Position numbers and translations under genes: made by a program
In this document: positions 11,801 through 26,800 of the stretch, piece after piece
Position numbering within the stretch: position 1 is the stretch's first letter
Layout: each line of letters opens with the position of its first letter
Source of the DNA: Epiperipatus broadwayi
Lineage: Eukaryota > Onychophora > Udeonychophora > Euonychophora > Peripatidae
Reading direction: 5' to 3'
Assembly (NCBI GenBank): GCA_028023455.1
Contig: JAQFVV010012529.1
Coordinates: forward strand, 1,056,001-1,120,000
Length of the DNA stretch: 64,000 nucleotides
The notes under the pieces: generated by a model
What the model saw: the letters and a program-made list of their open reading frames with translations, nothing else
Told to the model about the DNA's origin: nothing
Database searches by the model: none

Positions 11801-14800
11801 GAAGATGGAAAGAATGATAGATGCAAAATTGAATGAAACAATAGAACAGATTGAAAAAGAAAAAGCAAGAGGTCTAGTTAGTGTGCCATATGAAATTGAT
11901 AATAGTTATGAGAAGACATGCAAAGTTTGATTTAAAAGAAAGTTTTAATAAAATTATAGTTGTTGATAAGATTTCTGATTAATAGAAATTTGTGAGAATT
12001 AGATTATAGGATAACTTTTAATCATATAGAAGGAAATTAACCTTCAAACATGCGCTGTTTTAAATCTAATTTCCTTCTATGTGATTACATATATATGCTG
12101 CACTAAATTATTGTTTTATAAATGATAATTTTTACAAATGTCAATTGGAAAATATAAAATCATTGGAAATTATATATTAAATTGTATTAAAACAAATAAC
12201 ATCCATTATTAGCTTTATTATTTATTGTTTTTAAGAGAATTAGAGGTTGAGATAAAAAAATTATTAATAGATATGAGAATCCCTGTAATTGGAACCAGAA
12301 GAATATATATTATGGTGGCTGTTTTTTTTTTTTTTTTTTTTGTGGACCATCTGGTATTTTTTTGTGCATAGTATAAAAGATATGGAATTATTTTGAGAAA
12401 AATATGGAAATATTAGGAAGAAATATAAAATTAAATTCAGTAAAGAAAATCTAAGATCTTAATATTTATTGGAATAAAACTGAAGAATGGAAATTGAAAG
12501 ATATTTGTTTTGAAAAAAAGAATAGAGCTTGGATTGAAAACATTATTGTGTTTTTATCTTAGGATCAAAGCTTTATAGTTACCCAAATACATAAAAGATG
12601 TTTGCTGGATGGTTGCATTAAATCCTAAGATCTATGTGCAATACTCTCAGATTCAAGATTTCTCACTGTTGAAAGCCACAAGCTAGAAAATAGTCTGAAG
12701 ATATTGGATGAGTAGGCACTAGATAGAGATTTTATGCACAAAGTTACTTGCATCCATTTATTGCTAAGGCTTGCACTGGGTGGCACTACTATATTGAGAG
12801 TTTGCTACTGTTAAAAAAAGTAGAAGAGTATTAATATTTAAATACTTTATTAAATGGTAAAAGAAAGTATAAAGATAGTAGGAATTAAAATTGACAAGAA
12901 AAGGAAAAAAAATTAATTGATTAAAAATCTAACATGTTTTTCATGTAATAAATATGAGGTATATATAATCATTTGAAAGGTTGATTGCACCTGCTTTAAT
13001 ATTTGGGAATAATACAATTTATTTACGTCAGGGAATCCAGAAATTTTTAGGTTAAAATACAAAAAATAAATAAACATATATGCATTGGATGGTGAATTCT
13101 GGTTAGAAAATAGGGCTATTTAAAAGGAAATGGGGTAGTTTTTGTTTTTTAATGAAAGAAAATGTTAGGAAAAATTACTATATATGAATGAAAATAGTTC
13201 AATGAAAGCAATGTTTAATTGAATTATGTGGAGAGAACACAAACATGTTAGGTGAGAAAGGTTTTATAATTTTAAAATTTAATAAATAGACACTAATTTT
13301 TGTCTCTTTATTTTATTTTCCATACTATAATTGTATGATTGTTTTTTCCCACTATTTCTCCAGTTTTATTATCCCATTTTCTTGATTAGTTTTATTTTTT
13401 CTTATGTTTTCATCATAAGTTTATTAGGTTCCTTTCTGGTGATCTATTTTAGTTTTTTATGATTTGTGCATGATTCATTTTTTTCTCATTATTTCATATC
13501 TTTTTTTTTTATGTGTCTAGACTAATGTCTTCTATGTCAGTTGTTCTATTTCTATTCGTTTTTAGAATTTTGGCTCCTATGTTGGAATTGCTATAAATAT
13601 TTGTCCAGATTTTATTTTGTTTTATGCTACATTGTTGGATCAATCTGTCAAACATTTTATATTTTGGGTTTGGTTTTATTTTACTATTTGTGGCTATACG
13701 TTTTATCTCTGTTGATCTAAAGCAGAATATTTGATCTTTTATATAACATTTTTAAAAGTAAATTGCTCTTTATTTTTTAAATGAAACTTGATAAGGGATA
13801 GTATGCATCATTTCTCTTTCTATTTTTGTTATTTTTATACTACTGTCTACCATTTCTAATTGAAAATAGATTTCTTATCAAAATATGGTGAGAAGAGAGG
13901 TGATAAAAGACAAAATTCTTTTTTGGGTTTTATTTTAATATTCAATGAAAATGAAAACTTATGTTGAGAAGATAGTAGTGTATTTCATCATATTTGTTAG
14001 ATTATAATGTAGGAAGGTATATTGATAGATCTGGTCTTAATAATAAATTTTATTATTTTTTCTTTTTGTATTATTAAACTGAAAATAAAAGAATCCATTG
14101 AATTATTTTGATGAATTTTTTCCCCCAATATTTATTTTAGTAATGATTTCATCAACTTCAATCTCTAGGCATGGGCTCTGAAATAAATATGTAAGATGTT
14201 TATAATTGAAGAAATTCAATAAGTAGTATGAGTTTGATTCTTATGAGCTGCTACAACTTTCTAATTTTCAAGATACAGATCATGAAGATAATTTTATATG
14301 GAGAAATATTTTTATATCATGCATTAATTCAAAACTTTATTTAATTATTAAAAAAAAAAAGTAATTTATTTATTGGACTGTAAGTAGTTGCTAATATTAT
14401 ATTTACCTATTGTGGGTGCCAGGTCAGTACTCAATTTAAGTTCATGAAATTGCTTTTATATAGATGTTCCAAGCAATTAATTCAATTTTTTTCCTCTCTT
14501 AAATATTAAATAATTAATTTTTTTAAAAGCTGAGTAAATAAATATTTTAAAATACTATCCAGGGGCCTCTAGAGAACAAGAATATAGAAACATTTTTTAA
14601 GTCAGTGTTGGCATTGTAATGCTAATGTTGTTTTTTTTTATCAATTCCATACTGTTAAATTTTTATAATTTTAAATTATATGTAAAATACTTTTTTATTT
14701 TATCAATATTAAATTAATTGTTTAAAGTCAAGTAAAGAAACTTAGTTATTTGTAAGTCTACAACAATTAAAAACTGTAGAGTCCCTAGTAATCATTTAAT

Positions 14801-17800
14801 TTAATAAAAATGTTCATTATAGATTTGTTTTTGTTTGTTCTGGAAAAATTATTGAATCTATTTTATTATCTATCATTTTATTTATTATAGTTTTTTTTTT
14901 CATTAAATCCATTTATAAAATTTGATTTATCTTTCTGATTTTTTTTTCTTGTTTAGAATTTTTTTTTTTCATTTCCTGTACAAGGATGAGGTTTTTGGTA
15001 TTAGTATCTTAATTTCTCTTCATTATTCTTTATTTAAATAATCTTTGTTATAGTGTCATCATTGAATTTTCCAAGTAGTAAATTGAACTTTTTTATTTTT
15101 TGAATGTCTGAATATTTCTCACTTCTTATAACTTTAACTTCACCTCTTTATGATTTTTTTTAAAGTAGAAGTTAATGTTGTAGCTTCCAAATTATATATT
15201 GGATTAATGTAGTGTGTATTTTTTTTATCATTCTATTACTTTCACTTTTTTTTTAAATTTACTATTTCCACTAATTTTATTACCTTAATTTCATAGATCT
15301 TTTTATTTTTATTGTTGACTTATTCCTTATTATTTATAATTTTTATTTATACTCTACTGATACTATTGCAAACTTCAGCTGACCATCATATATTTGGGAA
15401 GTAAGTATAATGACTAAGAACAAATATGGTATTTATAAGAATAAAGAATGATGAATATTTAACTATTGTGAATAATTTACGAATATATTATAAAATTCTA
15501 AAAAATGTAATGAGAGAAAATATATTCATATTTACAATAATTATAAAAAAATAAATGTTGAACAGATAAAAAAGATTTAAAATTAGAAACTATATTGTTA
15601 ACAAATATGGTAAGAATAGTAAAAAGAGATTTGTAAAAACTATAAAGAAGCTGTTAATTAGGAAATGTTGTGATTGAAGAAAAATAGAAACATTATTTTT
15701 CAAGAAGGAATTAGCATTAGAAAAACAGTGCAAAACAGTTATAAACATTAAGATAATGGAGATTATTATTAATAAGACAATAAGAAGTTTTAATATTTAT
15801 AACAAACAGTTACTGTCTGATGTAATGAGAAAGGAGCAGGAGATTAGATCAACTGCACGTAGCATGTATTGAAGTTAAGAATGGAGAAAATACAACAAAG
15901 ACATTTTTATAACCTATGAGTGAAGTTACCTATTAAATGAAACATTTAATCTCTACAGCTAAAAAAAATTGAAAAACAGAAAGTTGGAGGATAGGAATAA
16001 TATTGATTTATTTTAATGATAACAGAAGGCTAAAAAGAAAATAATAAATTTTAAATTTCTATTCTTAAAGACAAAATTAATGTATGAATAGAAAGTGAAT
16101 GCATTTTGGGTAAAATATATAGAAATTTTAGAAGAGAAAAAATAAAATTGGAAACTACTTATTTATCATTATTCAAATTATTAAAATGAATTACAAATTG
16201 AATAAGAAATTTTGAGGTAATAAAGACTTACAATAAAATGGAAAGAGAAGGACTGTGTCTTAAGTTGGAAATCTTGGGAATAAATAATTTAGATAGAAAT
16301 TATTAAGGATTATATATAACGACACTTGGTGCTTTAAATATTATTAATGAAATGAATTAGAACAAGGTTTCCATTATTTCTATATTATTTTTAAAAGGAG
16401 TAAATTAAGATGTATTTAATAAGTCTTTTGTGTTTTATATAAAATAACTATAATTGGATAAAAGCAGTATTATGTTCTGCTGGCTTTAGTGTTATTTTGC
16501 TAATGATATGATTTTATTGACTGAGGATGAGAAAAATATAAAAATATTGTAAAAAAAAAAAAGTGAATCAAGTTTGTGATGGAAAATCTAAGTTATTGAT
16601 AATTAATGAAAAAAGGGACTCAAAATATATAATTGGAAATATTACTTTGGAGGAGGTGATTAAATATGTACATTTGAGAGTATCAGTAAGAAGGTAAGAG
16701 GATTACATTAAAAATTGAAAAAATATGTTATATAATAAAGAATTAAGAAGAATTACTTATGGAAATGATATTGTGTGCTTAAGTAATAATATAGTGAAGA
16801 TGTTTGATGTACCACAAAAATAGATGGACTCAAGCACTTTAGAAAAAGTTATAGTAATGACTAGTAAGATGAATTAGGCCCTGACTTTTTTTTTATGAGG
16901 AATGTTGTTGAAAATATTTGGAGATTTTAATTATGATAGTAAGATTATTAAAGTAATTTTTAATAGTGTAACAATAAACAAATGGATATAGAATAGAAGA
17001 TTATAGTATGTATTCAATAATAATTAAATGGTTATTTGGTACTCAAACATCAGCAGTGATAAGAAATTAGATGAGAGGATTTAAAATTTTATGATTGTGA
17101 AACATTATGAAGAATGAGAAGAAAAAAAGCAATGTAATCTGAAAATGACTATGAAAACAGAGCATTACAAATATATAGCAGAAAATATTTTGAGGTAGAA
17201 TTGTTGTTTTAAATATTATACAAGTGCTCTGGAAACTAAAGAGTATTTAAAAAATGAAGTTAAGTTTGGAATGCAAAATAAGAATTAAAAATACAAAGTA
17301 AAAAATAAATTTTTTAAGATTGTCAAAAAAAATAATAATAATAAGGAAATCATCACATGATCATTTCATTATGCTTACACAAGCTGTTGAAAGTAGCAAA
17401 GTTTTTTTCCACAATAGGGATACCTAATGCATGCTTTAGTAATCAATAGTTGCTAGCAGGTTGTGCATCATAATCCATATCCAGTGGTTTTCTGTTCTGC
17501 CCAATATCTCCAAACTGGTTTCTGGCTTATGGCTTTCATGAGGAACTTTGGATCTGGAAGCAGTGCACCTTGATCTTTCGGTCTAATGTATTACCTTATC
17601 TTTTTGGTTAACTATAAAGGTATCAGCCTAAACTAAAAACACAATAATGTTGTCAATCCAAGCTAATTTGTCTTTATAGTTATTTAGATCTGAATCCAGT
17701 TCATTACCTTTATATTTTAATGCACTTCTCCTAGATTCAAGGCTATTCACTGATGAAAGCCATAAGCCAGAAACTAGTTTGGGCATATTGGATGGGAAAG

Positions 17801-20800
17801 AACTGAATGAGGATTATAAAGTACAACCATCTAGCATATAATGATTACTAGAGCTTGTATTAGGTGGCACCATTATGATAAATTTTCTATTGCTTTGTCA
17901 GCTTGTGTAAGCATAAAGGAAAGTGATCTTGTGGTGTTTTAATGATTTAAATACTAATCCTAGACAAAAGAACAAAATGATTATCATTTTCAAAAAGCCA
18001 AAGATGCCAAAATATATAGATATCCAACTGAATTCAAATCTGTATGACTGTACTAGCAAATTAGCTTATATTAAAATATTATTGTGTTTTCAGTTTGGGT
18101 TGATATCTTTATAGTTAATTAAAAAGAAAAAAAGTGGATGCTAAAGAGGGGCATTAAATTTAATGATTCATGTGTATTGCTTCCAGATCCTATGCCTCCT
18201 CATTGATGAAAGACCAAAAGTTAGAAACTAATCTGGGAATATTCATTGGAAAAACACTGGATAGAGATTATGATGCATAACCTTATAGCATCTGTTAATT
18301 ACTAGAGTTTGCACTAGATGCCATTGTTTTGAAAAGAAATTTTGCTATTGTTTTAAAATAATGAGAAGAATGTAATATTTGGATTGGAAATGAATAATCA
18401 TTTAATATTGGATGTGATTAAAAAATGTCTCTTATTATAAAGGATAGGAATTATACTGAAGACTAATATTTATTTATTTTTTCTGAAAGAATTCCCAATG
18501 AACACTTTATGGTGTTGTTTGTGGATCTGACTTCTATAAGGAAAAAGCATTCACATCACTAAAGACTATATCAGGGTTTTTTTATTTTATAATTTACTAA
18601 GATGAATTCTATGTCAAAACTTTACCAAATTCCATAAACATTTTAAAATTGTCTTTTTAATTGCTGCTTCAAAAAAGAAATAAATCATTAGTTATCCCCA
18701 TATCACTTTTTGTACAGAATTGAATTAGCAATATGATATGCTTTTTTAGAATGTTTATTAACTTCAGTTCAAGTGTATTATGTGATTGCAGCCCTGCTAA
18801 TTAATTTTTAATTAATGTACAAAAGTTGGTTACTCTCTTTAAATTGACTTGAATATATAAATATATACGTGAATATTTATTTACTTTTTTAGAGTGAACA
18901 TATTAAAGATATCCAGACTTCAATCCTTTATGTTAATGGAAGATGTACTTTAGTAACAATGGACTATAGCATAGATGTCTCCAACATAGAAAATAAATAT
19001 GATAGTACAGATAGTGAAATTACTAAAAGAGGAAGACTTAGTGGATCATCAGTTGAGTAAGTAGATAGGATACTTTACTATCTTAATACTTTTTGTTTTA
19101 CACAAACATTTCTAATAAGTTAACAAAATAAGCATATACAAAATTTAATATCAAAAACAGAAAGAAATTTATTTAATCCCTTATGTTCGTCTTTTATATA
19201 TATTTAAATCATGCAATATAATATAAATTATCTTTGTATAATAGCAATGCAATATATATATATATAATAAAAATAATAATACAGAGAAGCTTTTTTCGAC
19301 AAATATTTATTTTTGCTATTTTAAGGCTTCAGTTTATATTGCAAACTTAGTGACATTTATCTTTTATATACATATTTAAAATTAACTAGAACCAATTGTA
19401 ACAATATTACAATATGTACAAGGAAGAAAAAAAAACCCGTATAAATTCATTAGCCAGTTAGTTAAATTAATTGATGTTTTACATATAATCATACAATTAT
19501 GCTTGTTGCAATTAATATAAGTAACATTTGTCTAAATTGCATGTTGTTATTAAATTAGTAATAATTGAAAGGTTGCTAGTCTTTCACATGTACCTACTGT
19601 TGTCTCTCAGACAGCCAATCAGATTTTAAACTGCTGTCTTAAGAACGATCAGGCCTTGACACATGACAGAGATTTTGATAAGAAAAGGATGATACCAACC
19701 TTTTCTCTACTTAACTTTTTATATATATAAGCCAGTCTTAAGCATCTTGGCCTGAAAGCTTGAAGATATAAACATATTCATTTATTACTCACTGAGTTTT
19801 TAATTTACGATATAACAGCGCAAAATCTTAGATTTACTACACCGCAATTTTCTAGATGTTAATATAATTTATCAGCAACGTATGTAAATAACATTTGTCT
19901 AAATTGCATGTTGTTATTAAATTAGTAATAATTGGAAGATTGCTAGTCTTTCACATGCACCTACCGTTGTCTCTCAGACAGCCAATCAGATTTTAAACTC
20001 TGTCTTAAGAACGATCAGGCCTTGACACATGACAGAGATTTTGATAAGAAAATGATGATACCAACCTTTTCTCTACTTAACTTTTTATATATATAAGCCA
20101 GTCTTAAGCATCTTCGCCTGAAGTAGAGAAAAGGTTGGTATCATCCTTTTCTTATCAAAATCTCTGTCATGTGTCAAGGCCTGATCGTTCTTAAGACAGC
20201 AGTTTAAAATCTGATTGGCTGTCTGAGAGACAACAGTAGGCACATGTGAAAAACTAGCAACCTTTCAATTATTACTAATTAATATAAGTGGGAAATGATA
20301 GTTAATATATATATAAAAAATGAATATAAAGCTAGGTCTTCAGAAAATAAGCCAGCAAAGAAAAAAATGAAATATCTAACTAGTATAAATATTTATAACT
20401 TCAATATAATTTTAATATTAGAAGTTGCAAGTGGAAACTCAGTAGTGCCATTTTTATTGAATGTTAAGTCAAATACAGATGTAAGTACATTTACATTTGA
20501 CATGGTTAACACATGAATACTTCATTGTATCAAGTGATAAATATTTTTAAAATTAATTCAAGAAAGTTTAAATTAAGATTTATCAATCAAGTTTAAAATG
20601 TTATATTTACAATTATTAAAGATTGTCACATTGCTTTTAATACATGTAATATTGGTGTTCCTCCTCATATTCTACCAAAACAACCTACATTTAACATATA
20701 TTTTTAGGAATACTTTTTGATAGCATAAAGAATTTAAAGGTGCTGTTAGATATATAATTGTGTCAGTTCCAATCTCCTCATTGACAAAGATCATGAGATG

Positions 20801-23800
20801 AGAAACTAATGGGGATGGGGATATAATAGCAGTACCATCTAGCATTCATTCATTACTAAAGATTAGATAACTATGGAATAATGAAAACTGTTACTGAAAT
20901 GTTTGGAACTGGGCAGTTTTTTTTTTTAATATTTATTTAAATGAATCCCAAAACCTTTTGGAACATATTCTCTCTTTTTTTTAAATCACAATAAGTAAAT
21001 TATATTTTATAATTTGTATTAATAAAATATTTTTATAATTTATATTAATAAAAGAATTTGTGTAGTAACAGAAAAGTCTATAGTATAAATAGTATATCTT
21101 TTTTATTCTACAAAAATTCTCATTCATAGAAAATACAATCTATTTTTGAGCATTCATTCCAAATCTCTTAGGTAAAATTTAGTTTGCAATATTACAGTAA
21201 AAACATTTTAAGCAGTGAGGCAGATAATATATCTTGATTTGGAATTTATCTTGTAGTTTTGATAATTTCATTTCGGTTATGAATACAAGTAATTTTATTC
21301 TTCTGTTCAATAAAAAGAAGAAAAATGACTGAATTTCTAGTAATGATCTTATTGGCAATTTGATTAAAAACTGTTCGACAGAATAATAAAATAAATTTAG
21401 AATAATCTGAATACAGAAATTCAACGACTGATAAGAAAGTTTAAAAATGATTAGGGGGTTAAAACTGCATAGAAGATACTGAGATTTACTGGTCATGTAA
21501 ATCTTTTTTAATGCACTGAAAGCTGAGAAACAATATTGCAATCCTATTAAATCCAGAAATGGCCTTCTCTTATATGATGACAATGATATTTTGAATGTAT
21601 GAAAGGAATATTTTGAATAATGGTACAAGAATTATGATGATAGTTTTTAATAATATATCCATTTTATTTACTCATTTAAATTTGGACAAAAATATCCGGT
21701 TAGTCAAGTCAAAACAGATCTTTGTAATCCTAAAAATAGAAAGGCTGCAGCTTCTGATGAGATACTTGGAGAAATTTTAAAATATAGGGTGATATGCCAG
21801 CTTCTAAAATATTGATATTTTTTAGGAGTATGTGGAGCCATAATTGTGTGATTTGATCTTGAAGATGCTTCTGTTGTTCCAATTTTTAAAAACAAAGAGA
21901 ATAGATAAAATAGCATTAATTATCATGGAATATTATTGTCATCCATTTTAGAAAAGACACTTTCAGTAATTTTATTGAAAGGTTGCTTTTAGTTACAGAT
22001 GAACAGTTAATTTTAAAAAATCAAAAAGCATTATAGACTTGGTTTTTGTTACCAGGGAAGTGCAAAAAAAGTGCCAGGAACAAAAGAATGATTTATATAT
22101 TATTTTTATTGATTTTATCAAGACATTTAATTCAGTTAATTGAACATGTTTATGGCATTGTTTGAAATTAATTTGATTGTCCATCAAAATTTTTCAATTT
22201 ATCTTTATCCATTGATAAAATTATAAAAAAATCAAACAAATCCCCTTTTCTTTTTACCTTTCCAATGCTCATTTTATTAAATTAAAATTAATCCATCTGA
22301 CATCTCTCCCAGGCTATGACTTAAAAGCACTCTAAATATGAACACATCTGCATCTAATGCATCTCTTCCTACTTCTCTTTGTACTTTTTATAAGTAATCT
22401 AATACCCCTTTACTAGCACATAATGCATTGTTACCCTATGTTAACCCTGCTACTGCCACTCTCTTCCATACAATTTTAGCTACATCATACTTATTATATG
22501 AGAACACTGTTAATTTCTTTATCAATCCCTTTCTTTTCTTTGCTTCATTTATCAATTTTTTTCTCCCATTCATCCAAGCAATTTTTCTGATTACTTAAGA
22601 CGATTCCCAAATAGTTATATCTATTCACCACACTTAACTTTATACCCCCCAATAAAAATTCTCTGTCTTCTCTTTCTCCAGTTTTAATCATCATTACTTT
22701 TGATTTTTTTTCACTAAATTTAATCCCCATCTCTTCACACACCCTTGCGCATGTCCTCAGCATAATTTCCATATCTTCCCTTTTTTCTGCACACAAAAAG
22801 ACTATCATCCGCAAATAAAAAACTGGACAATGTATACACTCCCTTGCCATCTATTAATGGTATCTCGACTCCTCTTCCTAGTCTTTCTATTGCTCTCTCC
22901 ATTTCTTTCAAATACAACAAAAACAAAATAGGTGATATAGGGCATTCTTGCCTTAGCCCCACCCCATTTTTAACTTTAACTGATTCTATATTCCCTAATT
23001 GATATGCATAGTAATTATTTTCATATGATTTTTTAATAATATCCATGAAAGTTCTATCCATTCCCAAACTTAATAAACTTACTCATAATCTATTTCTATT
23101 TACTCTATCATACACCTTCTCTATATCTATAAAAACCATATATAATTGTCTACTTGTATTCCTACTTATATCCATAAGTTGTATAACTACAAATAAACTA
23201 TCTCCTATATGCCTATCCGAAGGAAAACCTTGCATTTCTCCCACTATATTATTTTCTTCCATCCATTTTGCGACTCTTCCAGCCGCCGTATATGCGAAAA
23301 CTTTAAATAACACTGATGTTACATTGATTTATAATTGCTTAACTTTCTATGGTTCTTTTTCTTTCCTTTAAATAGTAGCCTTACTCTTGTATTACTCCAA
23401 CTACCTGGAAAAATCACTTTTCTGTGCCATCTTATTAAAACATGATAATAATTTTAATTTTGCCCTAAATTCATTACCATCTCTGCTACCCATCTATCCA
23501 AACCTCTTGTCTTTCCACTTTTCAATTTCTCACCTGCCTCATTCAGTTCACTTTCTGTAAATCGAATATTCCTATTACTATATGCTTTCATGTTTGCTAT
23601 CACTCTGTCCTTCACATCTAACATCTTTTCTATATCCATTACATACTTATTTAAGATTATCTCTAATTCTTCTCTAGAGCTACACTGTATTACTTCATCA
23701 TCTAGTAATACTATTTCTCTCTCCCCTACATTCCTTCTTTTAATGTATTTCCAAAATTTTTTACTCCTATTTCTTCCATTTTTATTGATATCCTCCAACA

Positions 23801-26800
23801 ATTATGCTCCATTATAGTTTTACTATCTCCAGTGGCTATATACACTATAGCCACCATCCATTCTTGTCTAAATGTTGAATTCACTTCATGTCTAAGTGCT
23901 ACCCTCTCTTTAGTGGGAATAGTTAGCAAGATTACAAACCCAATGCTTACAACTGCTCTCTTCAGACAAGGTAGTTTCTCCTCACTACAAAATCAGAATC
24001 ACAATGATGAAAATATTTATCTTTAAAACTTAATCTATGTTTCCTTTTATAGTCATAGTTTGATAATGGGTGTTTTAAACCAAAACATGTTTCAAAAAAT
24101 AACTAAAATCAAAACTTTTTCGAAAAAAAAAAAAAAAAACTTGTTTAAAAATAGCTACAATGATTTAATTAACACTGCTTACTAAACCTCTAAATATAGC
24201 AAACAATTTTGACTTTACTTACTTATAATTATAGATTGTTCTTATCTAATGATCAATTTGAATTTTTTTAAAAAAAATAAAATGTCTTTAGGAAAATTAA
24301 AAATGTGAAAAATAAATATCATTGTATAATAAAATTTATCTTGATATATTTTAAAAAAAATTTAAACAAAAAAATTATTCAATTAAATATTAAGATCAGT
24401 TAGATAATAGAAATCTAAAGAGATTTTTTTTAAAAAGGAAACACATTATAGATATGTATGAATATAACTAGTCAGATTTAAAAAAAAGTTACATTAAATG
24501 GTTTATTTCTAGAAAGTTGACAGCCTTATATTCAAGTATTCAATGATGGATATCTGAAATATAAATAAAAACTTATCTGGTTTTCTAAATTGGAATCAAT
24601 CAAATATCATGTACAAAAAATATTTCCCTGTTAGTTTCTGAGATCAGTTTTACAATGAAATCCTAGACAATCAATTTGTTGAACATATAATATGAACAAC
24701 ATCTCTAAGTTTCATCTGAATGTAAGCCGATATTTTTTCTTTTTTAAAAAAAACAGTCTCTTGAAAATAATTACAATATTATTCCAAGGACATTTATCCT
24801 ATCCCTCACCTTATTTATATCTATTAAACTCTTAATAATACACACTTGAAGCAAGTTTTTACAATAAATTAGCAGTGATTTTTTTATATCACTGATTACT
24901 CAATGCTTGCATGATTAACCATCATTTAACTCTAGGCTGCAATAGAAATTAAAATTTGATGTAAAAATTTCAACAGCAAATACTAACCCATACCAATTAT
25001 CTTTAAATATTCACAATTTCCTATGATGAAAGTTCAGCCTTTGATGACATTAAAACATTTCCCTTTGTTTTTCTCTCTATATGTTCCATCAATAGTGTTT
25101 AGACCCAATCTTTCACTCAAGCTAACAATAAATGTAAGAACTCGAATAGAACAAATAGAATATCCTTCTGAAAAGTACTGTGAGGTGATGTTTTTGTTTT
25201 TTACTCATATAGTAATTCTACTTGCCAAAAATGGCCAGTTTTTCTATGGTCATTATTTGTCTCTCAAGTCTAATACATTCTCAAATTTTATGTTTTATAA
25301 TAATCCATATTTCTTTTCCTAATATCTTCATTGCTCAAGAACCAACATCTTCATTGCTCAAGAACCAAGTCTCATAATAGGATACACAAAGCAGTCAATA
25401 AATTTCTGAACATTTCTTATAATGAATTCATAATCTTTATGTAACAGTAAACCAACTTAATGTTATATTTGTACTGATTAGTATAAAGATTCTATGTTTT
25501 AAATACTATAAATAAAATATGTAAGTGTACATTTTCTCATGCATACACTCAAAACATAATAGAAGGAAATAATTGTGACTTTTATAAAACAAATGAGAAC
25601 AGAGTGAACATGAAGATGAAAAACATCAAATACACACAGCAAAATAGATTTAATAATACATAATTCAATCATAGTTTATAAAAACAAATAATATTAATGA
25701 ATAAAAAATATAATCAAATGGTTTATTTTTTCGACATTTGTAAGAAGTACAGGCACTAGAAATAATAACTGGCCTACGAAACATCAACTTTGAGCTCCAG
25801 ACTGGATAGGACATATTAATGACATTAATTTAATTAAAACTTGCAACTGATTATGAAAAAAATGAATCAACTAAAACTCTTATGTCTTTAGAATTATTTA
25901 GAAAACTAATTACCTTCTAATTAGTTATATGCATTTTCTACCTGGAGGCAAATGTGTCATGTGATAATAGATCAACAACTCTTGATCATTGTCAGTAATA
26001 GCTTGATGTTGAAGGTAACTTTCTTAGCACTATTCCATTCGTAATGATCTACTGCAGCAATTTTCAATCTATTTTTGTAAAATTACATTTAAATAATTTA
26101 TTCAACTAATGTAAAACTAGTATTAAAAAAAATTAAAACTATATCTCCATTATATTGTTTATTGTCTTTGTCAGTTCTTAGTCATAAACAAAAATATCCA
26201 GGATTATTGCACTCTTGGTCGTATGCCATTTTAACATCATATTGCACAATTGTTTTTTATATAGTTTATTTTTATGTATTAATTTTGGAAATGTTAGTAA
26301 TAATAATAAATATTTTGTTCTTAAATAAATTAAATATTTAACTTATTATGGTAATTATATTTTGGTTACCAAAAAAATTAAAATAAATATTTTTTATTTG
26401 GCTATTTTTTTTATTTTAATGCCAATTTTTTTTATATATATATAAAGGATGATAGTATAGAGAAATTTTAACATTCTGTGGGTGGTATGCAGAACCCAAC
26501 AAGTTGAGTGCTACTGATCTACATCATAAACTTTAAAAAAAGCTCTTTATATTAAAATGTTTTTTCCCCCCATTTTCCAGTAACCAATACTATTTCTTTT
26601 TACCATTTAATATTTATTTTAATAATAAATAAAAATATTTTTTAAAGGAAAAATTAAAAATTATATTTTTAAAAAATGAAAAAGTATTAGCAATATTTAA
26701 TGGGGGGGGGGGGCAATGTAAATAAAATTGCTATTATTTCAGAATCATTTAAAGTCTATATGTATAAACGTTTTTGTTTTATTGGTACTATTTAGTTTGG

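Noticed and set aside
18485-18570. A short + frame reading [18 protein letters not shown] that recalls RT box A (FVDL-KAFD)
   Set aside because: Only about 20 codons, no neighbouring RT blocks, and the AFD part is absent. Too little to call.
21179-21628. 149-codon minus-strand frame
   Set aside because: No motif or homology; very biased composition and no supporting context.
25023-25322. 99-codon + frame ([16 protein letters not shown]...)
   Set aside because: No recognisable family, no splice signals fitting GNMT, and composition typical of AT-rich noise.
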